A stretch of DNA of 64,000 bases from Cardiobacterium valvarum (GCF_900460955.1 NZ_UFUW01000001.1:744001-808000); one strand, 5' to 3'. Positions 45,964-54,946 are shown, numbered from the stretch's first letter. Made by a program: numbers and translations. Notes: generated from the sequence alone by a model not told the origin.

Positions 45964-46137
45964 ATGAACAGACGCACACTGCATCTCGATTTACTGCACA
46001 GCGGAAAATACCGCCAGCACATCGTCAAGGCCAAAAAAGGCAAAGGCGCTTTCAGCCGCCACGAGAAGCACAAAAAACACCGCCGGGATCCAGGTGGTGT
46101 TTTTTTATGTCCGTTATTCCGGCTTTGCTGGGGATAA
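45964..46137 (+). CDS. arfA: Probable alternative ribosome-rescue factor ArfA
   Basis: A 57-residue basic protein. LLHSGKYRQHIVKAKKGKGAFSR matches the conserved ArfA core ([20 protein letters not shown] in E. coli; quoted in part), the segment that enters the mRNA channel and recruits RF2 to stalled ribosomes. After KHKKH the frame passes through a strong terminator hairpin and continues for about 16 unconserved residues. In E. coli, arfA mRNA is likewise cut or terminated inside the ORF, so that functional ArfA is made only when tmRNA fails; the same control is expected here. Its 3' end overlaps the convergent transporter gene by 24 bases. Confidence 0.82.
   Translation: MNRRTLHLDLLHSGKYRQHIVKAKKGKGAFSRHEKHKKHRRDPGGVFLCPLFRLCWG
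46072..46106 (+). terminator. Intrinsic terminator inside the arfA reading frame
   Basis: A6 followed by an ACACCGCC/GGTGGTGT stem (8 bp with one G-T) around GGGATCCA, then seven Ts. It lies 31 bases before the arfA stop codon and would yield a non-stop mRNA ending in the T-run. Confidence 0.88.
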
Positions 46138-47073
46138 ATGATGGTTACGCTTGTCCCACCAAGCGCAGATATTGGCAACCAGCGCACCGCTGATGTTGTG
46201 CCAGACGCTGAAAATCGCGCTCGGCAGCGCCGTTTCCGCGCTGAAATACTTGGTGCCCAATGTCGCGCCGAGACCACTGTTTTGCATGCCGACTTCGATC
46301 ATCACTGCGCGGCGCTGGGTGCTGTCCAGACCGACGAGCCAGGCAATACCGAGCCCCATCGCGTAGCCGAGCAGGTTATGCAGGATGACGACGCCGAAAA
46401 TGATGAGCCCGCTTGCGGCGATTGTTGCCTTACTGAGCGCGACGACGATGGCAATGATCAGGACGATGCCGCTGACGGAGATGAGCGGCAGGGCGTCGCG
46501 CAAGAGTTGCAGGTGGCGGTCGAAGAGGCGGTTCACCACCACGCCGGTGACGATGGGCAGCAGCACGGTTTCCAGAATCGACACCATCATTTTGCCTGCT
46601 TCGATATTGACGCTGGTGTGCGCGTAGAGTTGCAGCAGGAGTGGTGTTAGTAGCGGCGAGAGCAGGGTGGAGCAGGAAGTGATGGTCACGCTCAGGGCGA
46701 CATCGCCGCGCGCGAGATAGGTCATGACGTTGCTGGACGTGCCGCCCGGGCAGCAGCCGACGAGGATGACGCCGAGCGCAACCATTGGATCCAGCGCAAA
46801 AACGTGTACCAGCGCCACGGCCAGGAGCGGCATGATGAGAAACTGCGCGACGATGCCGAGCAGTACCTGGGCAGGACGGCGCACGATCTCCTCAAAATCC
46901 CGCGCACGCAGAGTCAGCCCCATGCCGAACATGATGACGCCGAGCGCGTAGGGAATCGAACCTTTCAGCGGCACGAACGGCTGCGGCAGCGAGAAGCCGA
47001 TGATGGCGAAAACGATCGCCCACAGGGCAAAAGTCTGGCCGATAAAGGTCGATAAACGGCGGATTTTATGCAT
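46114..47073 (-). CDS. Bile acid:sodium symporter (BASS) family transporter
   Basis: A 319-residue inner-membrane protein with nine or ten hydrophobic helices. PYALGVIMFGMGLTLRARDF, GCCPGGTSSNVMTYLARGDVALSVT (sodium-site crossover) and EVGMQNSGLGATLGTKYF are BASS signatures. Close bacterial relatives (YocS, PanS-like) carry keto-acids such as pantoate or sulfur compounds; which one cannot be told. GAGAGAA precedes the start. Its last 24 bases overlap the 3' end of the convergent arfA-like gene, and the terminator hairpin of that gene begins just outside its stop. Confidence 0.92.
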   Translation of the reverse strand: MHKIRRLSTFIGQTFALWAIVFAIIGFSLPQPFVPLKGSIPYALGVIMFGMGLTLRARDFEEIVRRPAQVLLGIVAQFLIMPLLAVALVHVFALDPMVALGVILVGCCPGGTSSNVMTYLARGDVALSVTITSCSTLLSPLLTPLLLQLYAHTSVNIEAGKMMVSILETVLLPIVTGVVVNRLFDRHLQLLRDALPLISVSGIVLIIAIVVALSKATIAASGLIIFGVVILHNLLGYAMGLGIAWLVGLDSTQRRAVMIEVGMQNSGLGATLGTKYFSAETALPSAIFSVWHNISGALVANICAWWDKRNHHLSPAKPE

Positions 47074-47143
47074 AAATTCTCTCAGGATGACGAAACGGAA
47101 AGGGTGTATCCTAGCGCGCGTTTTTTCCTGACACTACTCTGCC

Positions 47144-47773
47144 ATGACCCTTGCTCCGGAAATCATCGTCCGCATTCTTGACTACTTCGGCGTCTTCACC
47201 GCCGCCGTCGCCGGTACCGTGCTTGCCAAGCGGCAGAACCTCGACATTTTCGGCGCGGTGATGATCGCCTTCATCACTGCCATCGGCGGTGGCACCACCC
47301 GTGATTTGCTGCTCGACCGCCGCCCGCTCTTCTGGTTGGTGGATTTGAACTATGCCTACCTGATTACTGCGACCTCAATCATCACCCAGATTTTCTATTA
47401 CCAATTCGAGCGCCTTGACAAACCCTTCCGCTGGTTCGACGCCGTCGGCATGGCGACCTTTACCGTTATAGGCATAGAAATCGCGCAGATGCGGGTGGTG
47501 GCGCCGCCGGTCGCGGTGCTGATGGGGGTGATTACCGCCGTGATGGGCGGGATACTGCGCGACGTCGTCTGCCGCCAGGTACCGCTCCTCTTGCAAAAAG
47601 AAATTTATCTGACCGCTGCACTCATCGGTGGCATCTTCTACTTCATCCTGCTGCACTTCGGCGTGAACCTGTGGCTGCGTGACACCCTCACTATGCTATT
47701 GACCCTGGCTATTCGCGGCTTGGCGATTATCTATAACTGGAATCTGCCGGATATCGCCGTGCGGCGGCGCTGA
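47144..47773 (+). CDS. TRIC/UPF0126 family membrane protein (YicG-like)
   Basis: A 209-residue protein with seven hydrophobic helices arranged as two UPF0126 repeats, each with the GGG-TRD motif: AIGGGTTRDLLLDRRPLFW and VMGGILRDVVCRQVPLLL. Bacterial members form trimeric channels related to TRIC; some have been linked to glycine uptake. The start ATG at 47144 has only a weak ribosome site. It is divergent from the BASS transporter (70 bases between starts) and is followed by a strong terminator. Confidence 0.9.
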   Translation: MTLAPEIIVRILDYFGVFTAAVAGTVLAKRQNLDIFGAVMIAFITAIGGGTTRDLLLDRRPLFWLVDLNYAYLITATSIITQIFYYQFERLDKPFRWFDAVGMATFTVIGIEIAQMRVVAPPVAVLMGVITAVMGGILRDVVCRQVPLLLQKEIYLTAALIGGIFYFILLHFGVNLWLRDTLTMLLTLAIRGLAIIYNWNLPDIAVRRR

Positions 47774-47792
47774 TGTGACGACATGGCGGCAT

Positions 47793-47823
47793 AGAAAAAG
47801 CAGGGCAGGGCCCTGCTTTTTCT
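47793..47823. terminator. Bidirectional terminator
   Basis: AGAAAAAGCAGGGC-AGG-GCCCTGCTTTTTCT, a perfect 14-bp stem with A- and T-tracts. It can stop the TRIC gene; msrAB ends 89 bases further on the other strand. Confidence 0.92.
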
Positions 47824-47839
47824 ATGTCTGGTGAAGGGC

Positions 47840-47889
47840 GCCAAGCGGCGCAAATGCTGGGTTCGCCAAGCGGTATGGGTTCTCGGCGA
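47840..47889 (+). repeat. 25-bp repeat unit plus a partial second unit
   Basis: GCCAAGCGGCGCAAATGCTG then GGTTC at 47840-47864, followed by GCCAAGCGGTATGGG, in the gap before msrAB. Confidence 0.75.
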
Positions 47890-47911
47890 TCACCCAACAA
47901 GTCAGCAGGCG

Positions 47912-49486
47912 TTACTTGCCCTGTTTGATGACGTCCACCAAATCGCCATAGCCTGCTTGCGCCATTTCTGCCAGCGGGATGAAGCGCAGGCTGGCACCGT
48001 TGATGCAGTAGCGCAAACCGCCTTTATCTTGCGGGCCGTCAGGGAAGACGTGGCCAAGGTGTGCATCGGCTACACGGCTGCGTATTTCGGTGCGGTGCAT
48101 GTTGTAGCTGGTATCGTCGTGTTCGGTGACGACGGTACGGCTGATGGGTTTGGTGAAACTCGGCCAGCCGCAGCCGGAGTTGTATTTGTCAGCAGAGCTG
48201 AACAGCGGTTCGCCGCTGACGATGTCCACGTAGAGGCCGGGTTCAAACAGGTGATCGTAGGCATGCGAGAAGGGGCGCTCGGTGGCGCTATTCTGCGTAA
48301 CTTCGTAGGCTTCCGCCCCCAACTTTTTCCGCAGGGTGGCCAGGTCGGGCTTTTTGTATTTGCTCGCGTCAATCACGGGTTCGCCGTTTTTATCGCGTGT
48401 GGCGCGGGGTTTGTCGAGCGGGATGTCGGCTTTGTGGATGTCAATGTGGCAGTAGCCGTTCGGGTTTTTCGCGAGGTAGTCCTGGTGGTATTCCTCGGCT
48501 TTGTAATAGTTGGCAAGCGGCAGGTTTTCAACCACGATGGGCTTTTGGTGCCGCTTCTGTTCTTCGGCAAGCGCTTTCTCGACGATGCTGCGTTCGGCAG
48601 CATCAGTGTAGTAAACCCCTGTGCGGTATTGCGCACCCCGGTCATTGCCCTGTTTGTTGAGCGAGGTGGGGTCAATGACGCGGAAGTAGTATTGCAGGAT
48701 GTCGGCAAGGCTGATGCGTGTCGGATCGTAGGTGACTTTTACAGTCTCGGCGTGACCGCTGCCGCGTCCCACGTCTTCGTAGCTGGGGTTTTGGGTCTTG
48801 CCGTTGGCGTAGCCGGATTCGGCATCAATAATGCCAGGGATACGCTCAAAGTAGGCTTCAAGGCCCCAGAAGCAGCCGCCGGCGAGGTAGATGGTTCTGC
48901 TGGTCATAGGCTTGGCTCCTTGCGGTTTGGGGGTGTAGTGGGTGGTTTGCGCGCTGATGTCGGCCTCCGGATTTTTGATGAGGGCGAGGGCTTGTTCGCG
49001 TGTGATGTGGCCCTTGATAACGCGTGCAATATTGCCGCGCGCATCGAGCAGCACCCAGCTCGGATAAACAGCGACGCCGCTGTCGCGGGCGATATCGCCA
49101 CCATCGTTGATGAGTACGGGCGGGTAAGGCGTTTTCAGACCGCTGATCCAGGTGCGGAATGCATCCGGTTCCTGTTCGCCCAAGTGGCCGGGTGAGGCGA
49201 TGCTGATGAGATTGATGCCCTTAAAGGCACTGTCCTGACGCCACTCAGCAGTTTCTTCAAGGGTGGCGAGGCAGAGCGGGCACCAGCTTGCCCAGTATTT
49301 GATGAGGGTGGGTTTGCCGCGTTCCAGGTAGGTAGCGGCAGGGGTGCCATCGGCTGTCGGCAGGGTGGAGAGGCGCTGCGGCAGATTTTGCAGTGTCTCG
49401 GCACGGGTCGGTGCAGCAGGGGCAGACAGGGTGGGTGCGGCAGCAAAGGCGGCGAGCGCCAGGGCGAGTAGGGTATGTGTTTTCAT
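47912..49486 (-). CDS. msrAB: Trx-MsrA-MsrB methionine sulfoxide reductase fusion (PilB type)
   Basis: A 524-residue exported repair enzyme. A signal peptide (cleavage near LSA|PA) is followed by a TlpA-like thioredoxin domain (C69-x-x-C72, WASWCPLC), an MsrA domain (AGGCFWG, Cys205) and an MsrB domain (GCGWPSF and catalytic Cys in [11 protein letters not shown]). The N-terminal domain recycles the two reductases, which repair the S- and R-sulfoxides of methionine in the periplasm, as in Neisseria PilB. The ATG at 49486 is preferred over one at 49513, because a TATAAT ends 3 bases before the latter and so the transcript probably starts downstream of it. Confidence 0.95.
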   Translation of the reverse strand: MKTHTLLALALAAFAAAPTLSAPAAPTRAETLQNLPQRLSTLPTADGTPAATYLERGKPTLIKYWASWCPLCLATLEETAEWRQDSAFKGINLISIASPGHLGEQEPDAFRTWISGLKTPYPPVLINDGGDIARDSGVAVYPSWVLLDARGNIARVIKGHITREQALALIKNPEADISAQTTHYTPKPQGAKPMTSRTIYLAGGCFWGLEAYFERIPGIIDAESGYANGKTQNPSYEDVGRGSGHAETVKVTYDPTRISLADILQYYFRVIDPTSLNKQGNDRGAQYRTGVYYTDAAERSIVEKALAEEQKRHQKPIVVENLPLANYYKAEEYHQDYLAKNPNGYCHIDIHKADIPLDKPRATRDKNGEPVIDASKYKKPDLATLRKKLGAEAYEVTQNSATERPFSHAYDHLFEPGLYVDIVSGEPLFSSADKYNSGCGWPSFTKPISRTVVTEHDDTSYNMHRTEIRSRVADAHLGHVFPDGPQDKGGLRYCINGASLRFIPLAEMAQAGYGDLVDVIKQGK

Positions 49487-49637
49487 GGTTGTGGTTTTGT
49501 GTGGGTTCGCCATGAATTATAGGGTTGTTCGTCTATTGGCAGTGTCTTGTTCTGTTGTGCGAGTGTCTTTTTAATTCCATCCGGAGCCAGGCTGCACCCG
49601 GTTATTATTTTTACTTTTGTGTCTTTTCGGGAAACAT

Positions 49638-49752
49638 TGATCTATGATCAGCCTTTATAAGTCTCCATATTCTTTATTTATTACAATATGTTGCATAGAT
49701 ATTTACATATGTTCTTTTTATTATTTACATAATGCTGTAGTGGTACTATGAT
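49638..49752 (+). promoter_or_regulatory. Control region of the deo operon
   Basis: A 13-bp palindrome TGATCTATGATCA (49638-49650), two direct repeats TATTTACATA (49700-49709 and 49722-49731, 22 bp apart, two helical turns) and a promoter TTTACA-N17-TATGAT (49724-49729, 49747-49752). The second direct repeat overlaps the -35. The 200-base gap is AT-rich and holds no gene. Confidence 0.65.
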
Positions 49753-49781
49753 GCTGCTGACAACAGATAGTGGAGGTTGCA

Positions 49782-50438
49782 ATGAAGATGAAATTATCCC
49801 GATACATCGACCATACCCTGCTTGCACCGCAGGCAACGGCAGCACAGATTGTGCAGTTGTGTCATGAAGCGCGCGAGCATGATTTTTTCTCGGTGTGCGT
49901 CAATCCGGCTCGCGTGAAGCAGGCCAAATCGGCTTTGGTGGATTCCACGGTCAAAGTATGCACAGTCATTGGTTTTCCACTGGGTGCCGACACGTCCACA
50001 ACCAAGGCATTTGCGGCAGTGGATGCGATCGCAAGTGGCGCGGATGAGCTGGATATGGTGATGAACATCGGGCTTGCGAAAGACGGTAACTGGGCGGCAG
50101 TGCAGGCCGATATTGCTGCTGTCGTTCAGGCAGTAGCCGGGCGTGCGCTGGTCAAGGTCATTCTGGAAACCTGCCTGCTGACAGAGGATGAGATCCGCCA
50201 TGCCTGTACCGCTGCCGTGCAGGCGGGAGCGGATTTCGTCAAGACGTCCACGGGTTTTTCTGGCAGCGGTGCGACGGTGGGGGCCGTCCGCCTGATGCGT
50301 GCCTGCGTCGGCCCGAATTTTGGCGTGAAGGCTTCAGGCGGCATTCGCACACCTGCTGATTTTCAGGCAATGCTTGCCGCCGGAGCGAACCGTATCGGTG
50401 CTTCTGCCGGTATCAAATTGTTAAGCGACAGTGTTTGA
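49782..50438 (+). CDS. deoC: Deoxyribose-phosphate aldolase
   Basis: DeoC splits 2-deoxyribose-5-phosphate to glyceraldehyde-3-phosphate and acetaldehyde. The 218-residue product begins [19 protein letters not shown]; the Schiff-base Lys lies in FVKTSTGFS, with the proton-relay Asp/Lys in [10 protein letters not shown] and VKASGGIRT. It belongs to the short (Bacillus-like) group rather than the 259-residue E. coli type. GGAGG at 49772 fixes the ATG at 49782. It is the first gene of a four-gene operon that together turns external deoxyribose into glycolytic intermediates. Confidence 0.96.
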   Translation: MKMKLSRYIDHTLLAPQATAAQIVQLCHEAREHDFFSVCVNPARVKQAKSALVDSTVKVCTVIGFPLGADTSTTKAFAAVDAIASGADELDMVMNIGLAKDGNWAAVQADIAAVVQAVAGRALVKVILETCLLTEDEIRHACTAAVQAGADFVKTSTGFSGSGATVGAVRLMRACVGPNFGVKASGGIRTPADFQAMLAAGANRIGASAGIKLLSDSV

Positions 50439-50448
50439 GGAGGGTTTT

Positions 50449-51756
50449 ATGTGGATTAAATCCAATGCACAGCAGTTACCCGACGGTTATCTTGACCGCA
50501 CGCCGATGTTTCAATACATCCTGCTATCCATTTGTTTTCCGATGTGGGGGATTGCCGCCAGTCTGAACGATATTTTGATTACGCAGTTCAAATCCATTTT
50601 TACGCTTTCCGATTTCGCGTCGGCTTTTGTACAGAGCGCGTTTTATGGCGGTTATTTCCTGCTTGCCATTCCCGCCAGCCGTATCATCCGCCGCTGGTCG
50701 TACAAACTCAGTATTTTGATTGGCCTGTCCTGCTATATCGGCGGCTGCATGCTGTTTTTCCCTGCTTCGCATATGGCGACGTATTCGGTCTTTTTGGTCG
50801 CATTGTTTGCCATTGCCGTCGGTTTGTCGTTTCTGGAAACGTCCTGCAATACGTATTCGTCAATGATCGGTCCCAAGAGCAGGGCGACGCTGCGCCTGAA
50901 TATTTCCCAGACGTTTTATCCGGTTGGCTCCATTTTCGGAATTCTGCTCGGCAAATACCTGATTTTTACGGAAGGCGAAGCGCTGCACAAGCAGATGGGA
51001 TCACTGGCCGGTGATGAACAGCGGCAATTCGCCGAGGCGATGTTGCAGCGTACTTTGCAGCCGTATCAATTCATCATTCTGGTCTTGGTCGTGCTGCTGG
51101 TTGTCGTCGCCATTACCCAATTCCCGCGCTGCAAGCCTCTTGCCGATGGTGCGGAATCAAAGGCAAGTATCGGCGAAACACTGCGTTATCTTGCCGGGAA
51201 CCGTCGCTTCAAGGCGGGTATTGTCGCCCAGTTCCTCTATGTCGGGATGCAGACGGCGGTATGGTCGTTCACTATCCGTCTCGCGCTGCAACTGGATACG
51301 TCGCTTAATGAACGGGTCGCCTCCAACTATATGATCTGGGCGTTTGCCGGTTTCTTCACCGGCAAATTCATCGCCAATATCCTGATGACGAAATTCAATG
51401 AAAACAAGGTGCTGATTGTCTATTCGCTGCTTGGTGTGCTGGCGCTGCTTTATGTCATCAATGTGCACAATATGAGCGCTGTCTGGGCTGCCATTCTTAC
51501 TTCGGCACTGTTCGGCCCCTGTTGGGCGACCATCTATGCCCGCACACTTGACACGATTGAAGATAAACGCCACACGGAAACTGGCGGTGCCGTCATCGTC
51601 ATGTCCATCATCGGTGGTGCCGTCATCCCCGTTATCCAGGGTTTCGTGTCCGATCACACGCACTCCATGCAGAAGGCTTTTGTGGTTTCTCTCTGCTGCT
51701 TTGTCGCCGTACTTAGCTATTTCATCAGCGCACGTCGCTGGGAAGTGAACCGTTAG
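50449..51756 (+). CDS. deoP: Deoxyribose permease, FucP-type MFS transporter
   Basis: A 435-residue inner-membrane sugar:H+ symporter of the fucose permease group, with 12 hydrophobic helices. Family features are MFQYILLSICFPMWGIAASLND, AFYGGYFLLAIPASRIIRR, FLETSCNTYSSMIGP and FFTGKFIANILM. Its place between deoC and deoK matches DeoP of the Salmonella and E. coli deoK operons. GAGGAGG lies 7 bases before the ATG; the start follows the deoC stop by 10 bases. The substrate is inferred from context. Confidence 0.9.
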   Translation: MWIKSNAQQLPDGYLDRTPMFQYILLSICFPMWGIAASLNDILITQFKSIFTLSDFASAFVQSAFYGGYFLLAIPASRIIRRWSYKLSILIGLSCYIGGCMLFFPASHMATYSVFLVALFAIAVGLSFLETSCNTYSSMIGPKSRATLRLNISQTFYPVGSIFGILLGKYLIFTEGEALHKQMGSLAGDEQRQFAEAMLQRTLQPYQFIILVLVVLLVVVAITQFPRCKPLADGAESKASIGETLRYLAGNRRFKAGIVAQFLYVGMQTAVWSFTIRLALQLDTSLNERVASNYMIWAFAGFFTGKFIANILMTKFNENKVLIVYSLLGVLALLYVINVHNMSAVWAAILTSALFGPCWATIYARTLDTIEDKRHTETGGAVIVMSIIGGAVIPVIQGFVSDHTHSMQKAFVVSLCCFVAVLSYFISARRWEVNR

Positions 51757-51765
51757 GAGGTATTT

Positions 51766-52785
51766 ATGTACCGCGTGCCTTTATCCGCCACGCTCTTTGC
51801 CGCTGAAGAACAAGTCATCCTGCAATCGGATGCTTTTACTGTCAGCACAAAATGTTATCCGCAAAATATTGCGAGTCTTACCATTATCAACCGTCGCGGC
51901 CATTTGGAATTGCTGCCATTCATGGGGCAGATTATCTGGGACGCCGTATTCGACGGGCATTCACTACGCATGAAAAACATGTTTGCACGCCCGCAACCCG
52001 CCGCAGAAATCGTCGATACCTATGGCTGCTTCGCCTTCCATTCCGGTCTGCTCAGCGGTGGTTGCCCGGCACCGGAAGACACTCATCCGCTGCACGGTGA
52101 ATTCCCCTGTGCCCGCATGGACAGCGCCTGGCTGGAAATCAGCGACGACAGCATTCGCCTGGTCAGTGAATATGAATACGTGCAGGGCTTCGGCCATCAT
52201 TATCTTGCTTGCCCGTCTATACGCCTCGGCGCTGCGGCAGCCCGCTTCGACATTGAAATGGAGGTGGAAAACTGCTCGGCCTATCAGCCGATGCCGCTGA
52301 TTTATATGTGCCATATGAATTACGCTTATGTGGAAGGCGGCATCATGCGGCAAACCTTGCCGGACGGTGCGTTTGCCCTGCGACATACGATTCCGGCGCA
52401 CGTTCACCCGACACCCGCCTGGCAGGCATTCAACGAGGCCATTTTGCAAGGCAAGGTTGATGCCAACCGGCTGAACCAACCTGATTGCTACGATCCGGAA
52501 ATCGTCTATTTTGCCGATGACTTGCCGCAGTACGGTGAGAATCTGGAATTTGAGCTGCATGATCCGCAGCGGCAATTCAGCTTCAGCACCCGTTTCAGCA
52601 GCCGGGATTTCCCCTGCGCCACCCGCTGGATTCTTTACAATCCCGACCAGCAGGTTGCGGCCTTCGTCCTGCCGGCCACCGCCCGTCCGGAAGGGTACCG
52701 TGCCGCTGTTGCTGCCGGAACGCTGCAATGGTTGCAGGCAGGCGAGAGTAAGCTTTTTCACGTCAATACCGGTATCAAGGAGTAA
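51766..52785 (+). CDS. deoX: Deoxyribose mutarotase-like protein (DUF4432, DeoX)
   Basis: A 339-residue protein of the galactose-mutarotase-like DUF4432 family. LELLPFMGQIIWDAVFDGHS, the HGEFPCARMDSAWLEI strand, EVENCSAYQPMPLIYMCHMNY and RWILYNPDQQVAAFVLP are consistent with the beta-sandwich epimerase fold, with His in HPLHGEF and HMNY as candidate catalytic residues. DeoX in the Salmonella deoQKPX operon has the same neighbours, so it probably interconverts deoxyribose anomers before phosphorylation. AGGAGG precedes the ATG. It ends 3 bases before deoK. Confidence 0.85.
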   Translation: MYRVPLSATLFAAEEQVILQSDAFTVSTKCYPQNIASLTIINRRGHLELLPFMGQIIWDAVFDGHSLRMKNMFARPQPAAEIVDTYGCFAFHSGLLSGGCPAPEDTHPLHGEFPCARMDSAWLEISDDSIRLVSEYEYVQGFGHHYLACPSIRLGAAAARFDIEMEVENCSAYQPMPLIYMCHMNYAYVEGGIMRQTLPDGAFALRHTIPAHVHPTPAWQAFNEAILQGKVDANRLNQPDCYDPEIVYFADDLPQYGENLEFELHDPQRQFSFSTRFSSRDFPCATRWILYNPDQQVAAFVLPATARPEGYRAAVAAGTLQWLQAGESKLFHVNTGIKE

Positions 52786-52788
52786 CTC

Positions 52789-53715
52789 ATGGACATTGCC
52801 GTCATCGGATCCAATATGGTGGATCTCATCGCCTATATCACCCGTATGCCTGCCGAAGGCGAAACCGTTGAAGCGCCCGATTTCAAGATGGGTTGCGGCG
52901 GCAAAGGTGCCAACCAGGCGGTTGCCGCCGCCCGTCTCGGCGCGGAAGTGCTGATGCTGACCCGCGTCGGCAACGATATCTTTGCCGATAACACCATTGA
53001 AAACTTCCGCGCAAACGGCATCGATACCCTCTACATCCTGAAAAGCCCGGCATCGAGCGGTGTGGCGCCGATTTTTGTCGATCCCGAATCGCACAATTCC
53101 ATCATCATCGTCAAAGGGGCGAACAAGCTCCTTTCCGCCGCTGATATTGCCAACGCCGCCGCCGACATCCGCCGCTGCAAGCTCATCGTGCTGCAACTGG
53201 AAATCCCGACGGAAACAGTCTATGCCGCCGTGCGTTTCGGCGTGGATAACGGCATTCCGGTTCTGCTCAACCCTGCACCGGCCCAGCCGGATCTCGTGCT
53301 GGAAAAAGTTAAGGCTTGCGAATTCATCGTACCAAACGAAACCGAGCTGTCCCTGCTCACCGGAATGCCGGTCGATAGCGCAGATGACATCCGCAACGCG
53401 GCGGCGGCGTTGCGCGATGCCGGGGTGAAAAACGTCATCGTCACGCTCGGCAAACGCGGGGCGCTGTGGCTGGCCGCAGACGGCACGGAACAGCACTTTC
53501 CTCCGGTCAATGTCGCCGCCAAGGATACGACCGGTGCCGGCGATGCCTTTATCGGCTGTTTTTCGACGGTGTACGTCAAAACCGGTGATGTAGCGCGTGC
53601 TATTACTGCTGCCAATCATTACGCTGCCGATTCTGTCACCCGTCTCGGTACGCAGACTTCTTATGCCGACCGCGAAGCCTTTACCCGCCTTTACCCCGAT
53701 TTTGCGGAAATCTGA
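52789..53715 (+). CDS. deoK: Deoxyribokinase
   Basis: A 308-residue PfkB-family sugar kinase that makes deoxyribose-5-phosphate, the DeoC substrate. The start MDIAVIGSNMVDLI is nearly identical to E. coli DeoK. KMGCGGKGANQAVAAARLGA is the family's first signature, and DTTGAGDAFIGCF the second, with the catalytic Asp in GAGD. PNETELSLLTGMPV follows the usual fold order. The length equals known deoxyribokinases. It is the last gene of the operon and ends at a terminator shared with the convergent regulator. Confidence 0.95.
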   Translation: MDIAVIGSNMVDLIAYITRMPAEGETVEAPDFKMGCGGKGANQAVAAARLGAEVLMLTRVGNDIFADNTIENFRANGIDTLYILKSPASSGVAPIFVDPESHNSIIIVKGANKLLSAADIANAAADIRRCKLIVLQLEIPTETVYAAVRFGVDNGIPVLLNPAPAQPDLVLEKVKACEFIVPNETELSLLTGMPVDSADDIRNAAAALRDAGVKNVIVTLGKRGALWLAADGTEQHFPPVNVAAKDTTGAGDAFIGCFSTVYVKTGDVARAITAANHYAADSVTRLGTQTSYADREAFTRLYPDFAEI

Positions 53716-53733
53716 GCCCCTGCCAAAGGCAAA

Positions 53734-53771
53734 AAATCCCCTTGCCGCAGTGGGTAAGGGGATTCGCTTTT
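53734..53771. terminator. Terminator between deoK and the regulator
   Basis: AATCCCCTT and AAGGGGATT pair around a loop, with A6 on the left and a T-rich run on the right. It can serve both converging genes. Confidence 0.75.
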
Positions 53772-53789
53772 TTCTGCGGACGGCAACCC

Positions 53790-54770
53790 TTACATTGCAC
53801 CATTTGCCAGCGCCAGCAACAGGCGGGCGGCAACCGTATCCGTGACCAGATGATTGGCGTAGCCATAACGTAGCGCGACATGGATGGCGCGTACTTTGCT
53901 TTCGCCTCCGGCGATCAGCAGGCGCTGCTCCTTATGGCGCAAATCGGGCAAAGAAATGCCGACTGTGCGGTTATTCAGATCCGGCAGACAGATGCGGCCA
54001 TTCTTGTCCACGAAACGGGCGCAAATACCACCGACGGAGCGTTCCAGCAATTGCCTGATTTCATCCTGACTGAAAAAACCCGAAGCAAACAGCACGGATG
54101 ACTGATCCGGTACGCCGACCGTAAATACCGCGATGCGGCAATGCCTGCCGCGCTCCAGCACACGGCGGATATTGGATTCGCGTTCAACCAGGTTTTTGGT
54201 TTCCAGATTGTCGAAAACGGCCGGCAAAGGCAGTATTTGCCCGCTGGCCTGAAATGCGCGACAAATGAGGCTGATGGTTTCCGCCTCATGCAGCCCCTGC
54301 CGGGCCTTGGTCTCGCTGCCCCGCAGTTGCACGATGTCAATGCCGCGCCGCAGTTGTGGTTGCAGGGCTTGCGCCATGGCATGAATACTGTTGCTCCATT
54401 CCACCCCGATGGAATCACCATCCCGGACCAGCGCTTCCAGCAACCGCGCACCGGCACTGCCGATAGAGCGACGCAATGCGGCGATGTCGCCATCGGCAGG
54501 TGTGGGCGTAACGCGCACCTCGGACAGGCCGTAACATGCACGCAGTGTTTCGGCCAGCGTACTTTGATCATCGCGCGGGTCATGAATGGTGATGCGGACA
54601 AAACCGGCTGCCGTGGCGTGTTGCAACAACTTGGACACCGTCGGGCGGGATATGCCCAATGCCTCCGCCACATCATGCTGGGATTTATTGTGCTGATAGT
54701 ACAGGCGGGCAGCTTCGATGGCTTGAATGTCCTTGCGCGTAAGACCGCCCTGTTTGTTGTTGTCGTCCAT
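53790..54770 (-). CDS. deoR: SorC-family regulator, DeoR of the Bacillus type
   Basis: A 326-residue regulator: an N-terminal helix-turn-helix (ARLYYQHNKSQHDVAEALG, then SRPTVSKLLQHATAAGFVRI) and a C-terminal sugar-isomerase-like domain (IGSAGARLLEALVRDGDSIGVEWSNS, DIVQLRG, GSCARF-type and GGESKVRAIHVALRYGY) that binds phosphosugar effectors. It resembles B. subtilis DeoR, which releases DNA on binding deoxyribose-5-phosphate, and not the unrelated E. coli DeoR. Convergent with deoK, it most likely represses the deo operon through the repeats at 49638-49731. Confidence 0.88.
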   Translation of the reverse strand: MDDNNKQGGLTRKDIQAIEAARLYYQHNKSQHDVAEALGISRPTVSKLLQHATAAGFVRITIHDPRDDQSTLAETLRACYGLSEVRVTPTPADGDIAALRRSIGSAGARLLEALVRDGDSIGVEWSNSIHAMAQALQPQLRRGIDIVQLRGSETKARQGLHEAETISLICRAFQASGQILPLPAVFDNLETKNLVERESNIRRVLERGRHCRIAVFTVGVPDQSSVLFASGFFSQDEIRQLLERSVGGICARFVDKNGRICLPDLNNRTVGISLPDLRHKEQRLLIAGGESKVRAIHVALRYGYANHLVTDTVAARLLLALANGAM

Positions 54771-54904
54771 GATGCCGACTTACAGAATCGCGATATGGGC
54801 GGGATGGCAGATGAAACAGGCGATGGATGGGGTGAAAAACATGAGGCTGCCTTAAAACATGAGAAGAGCAGATAGTCTAATACCAATGCCTTATTTGCAT
54901 ACAC

Positions 54905-54931
54905 TAAAAACCCGCCATGCGGCGGGTTTCG
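54905..54931 (-). terminator. Terminator of the copper-storage gene
   Basis: Minus strand AAACCCGCC-GCAT-GGCGGGTTTTTAG, perfect stem and T-run, 16 bases past the stop. Confidence 0.9.
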
Positions 54932-54946
54932 TAACGGATTGCGTGC

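Noticed and set aside
53790-54770. The regulator as an E. coli-type DeoR or DeoQ
   Set aside because: The domain order and motifs are those of the SorC family, with a long sugar-isomerase-like C-terminal domain.
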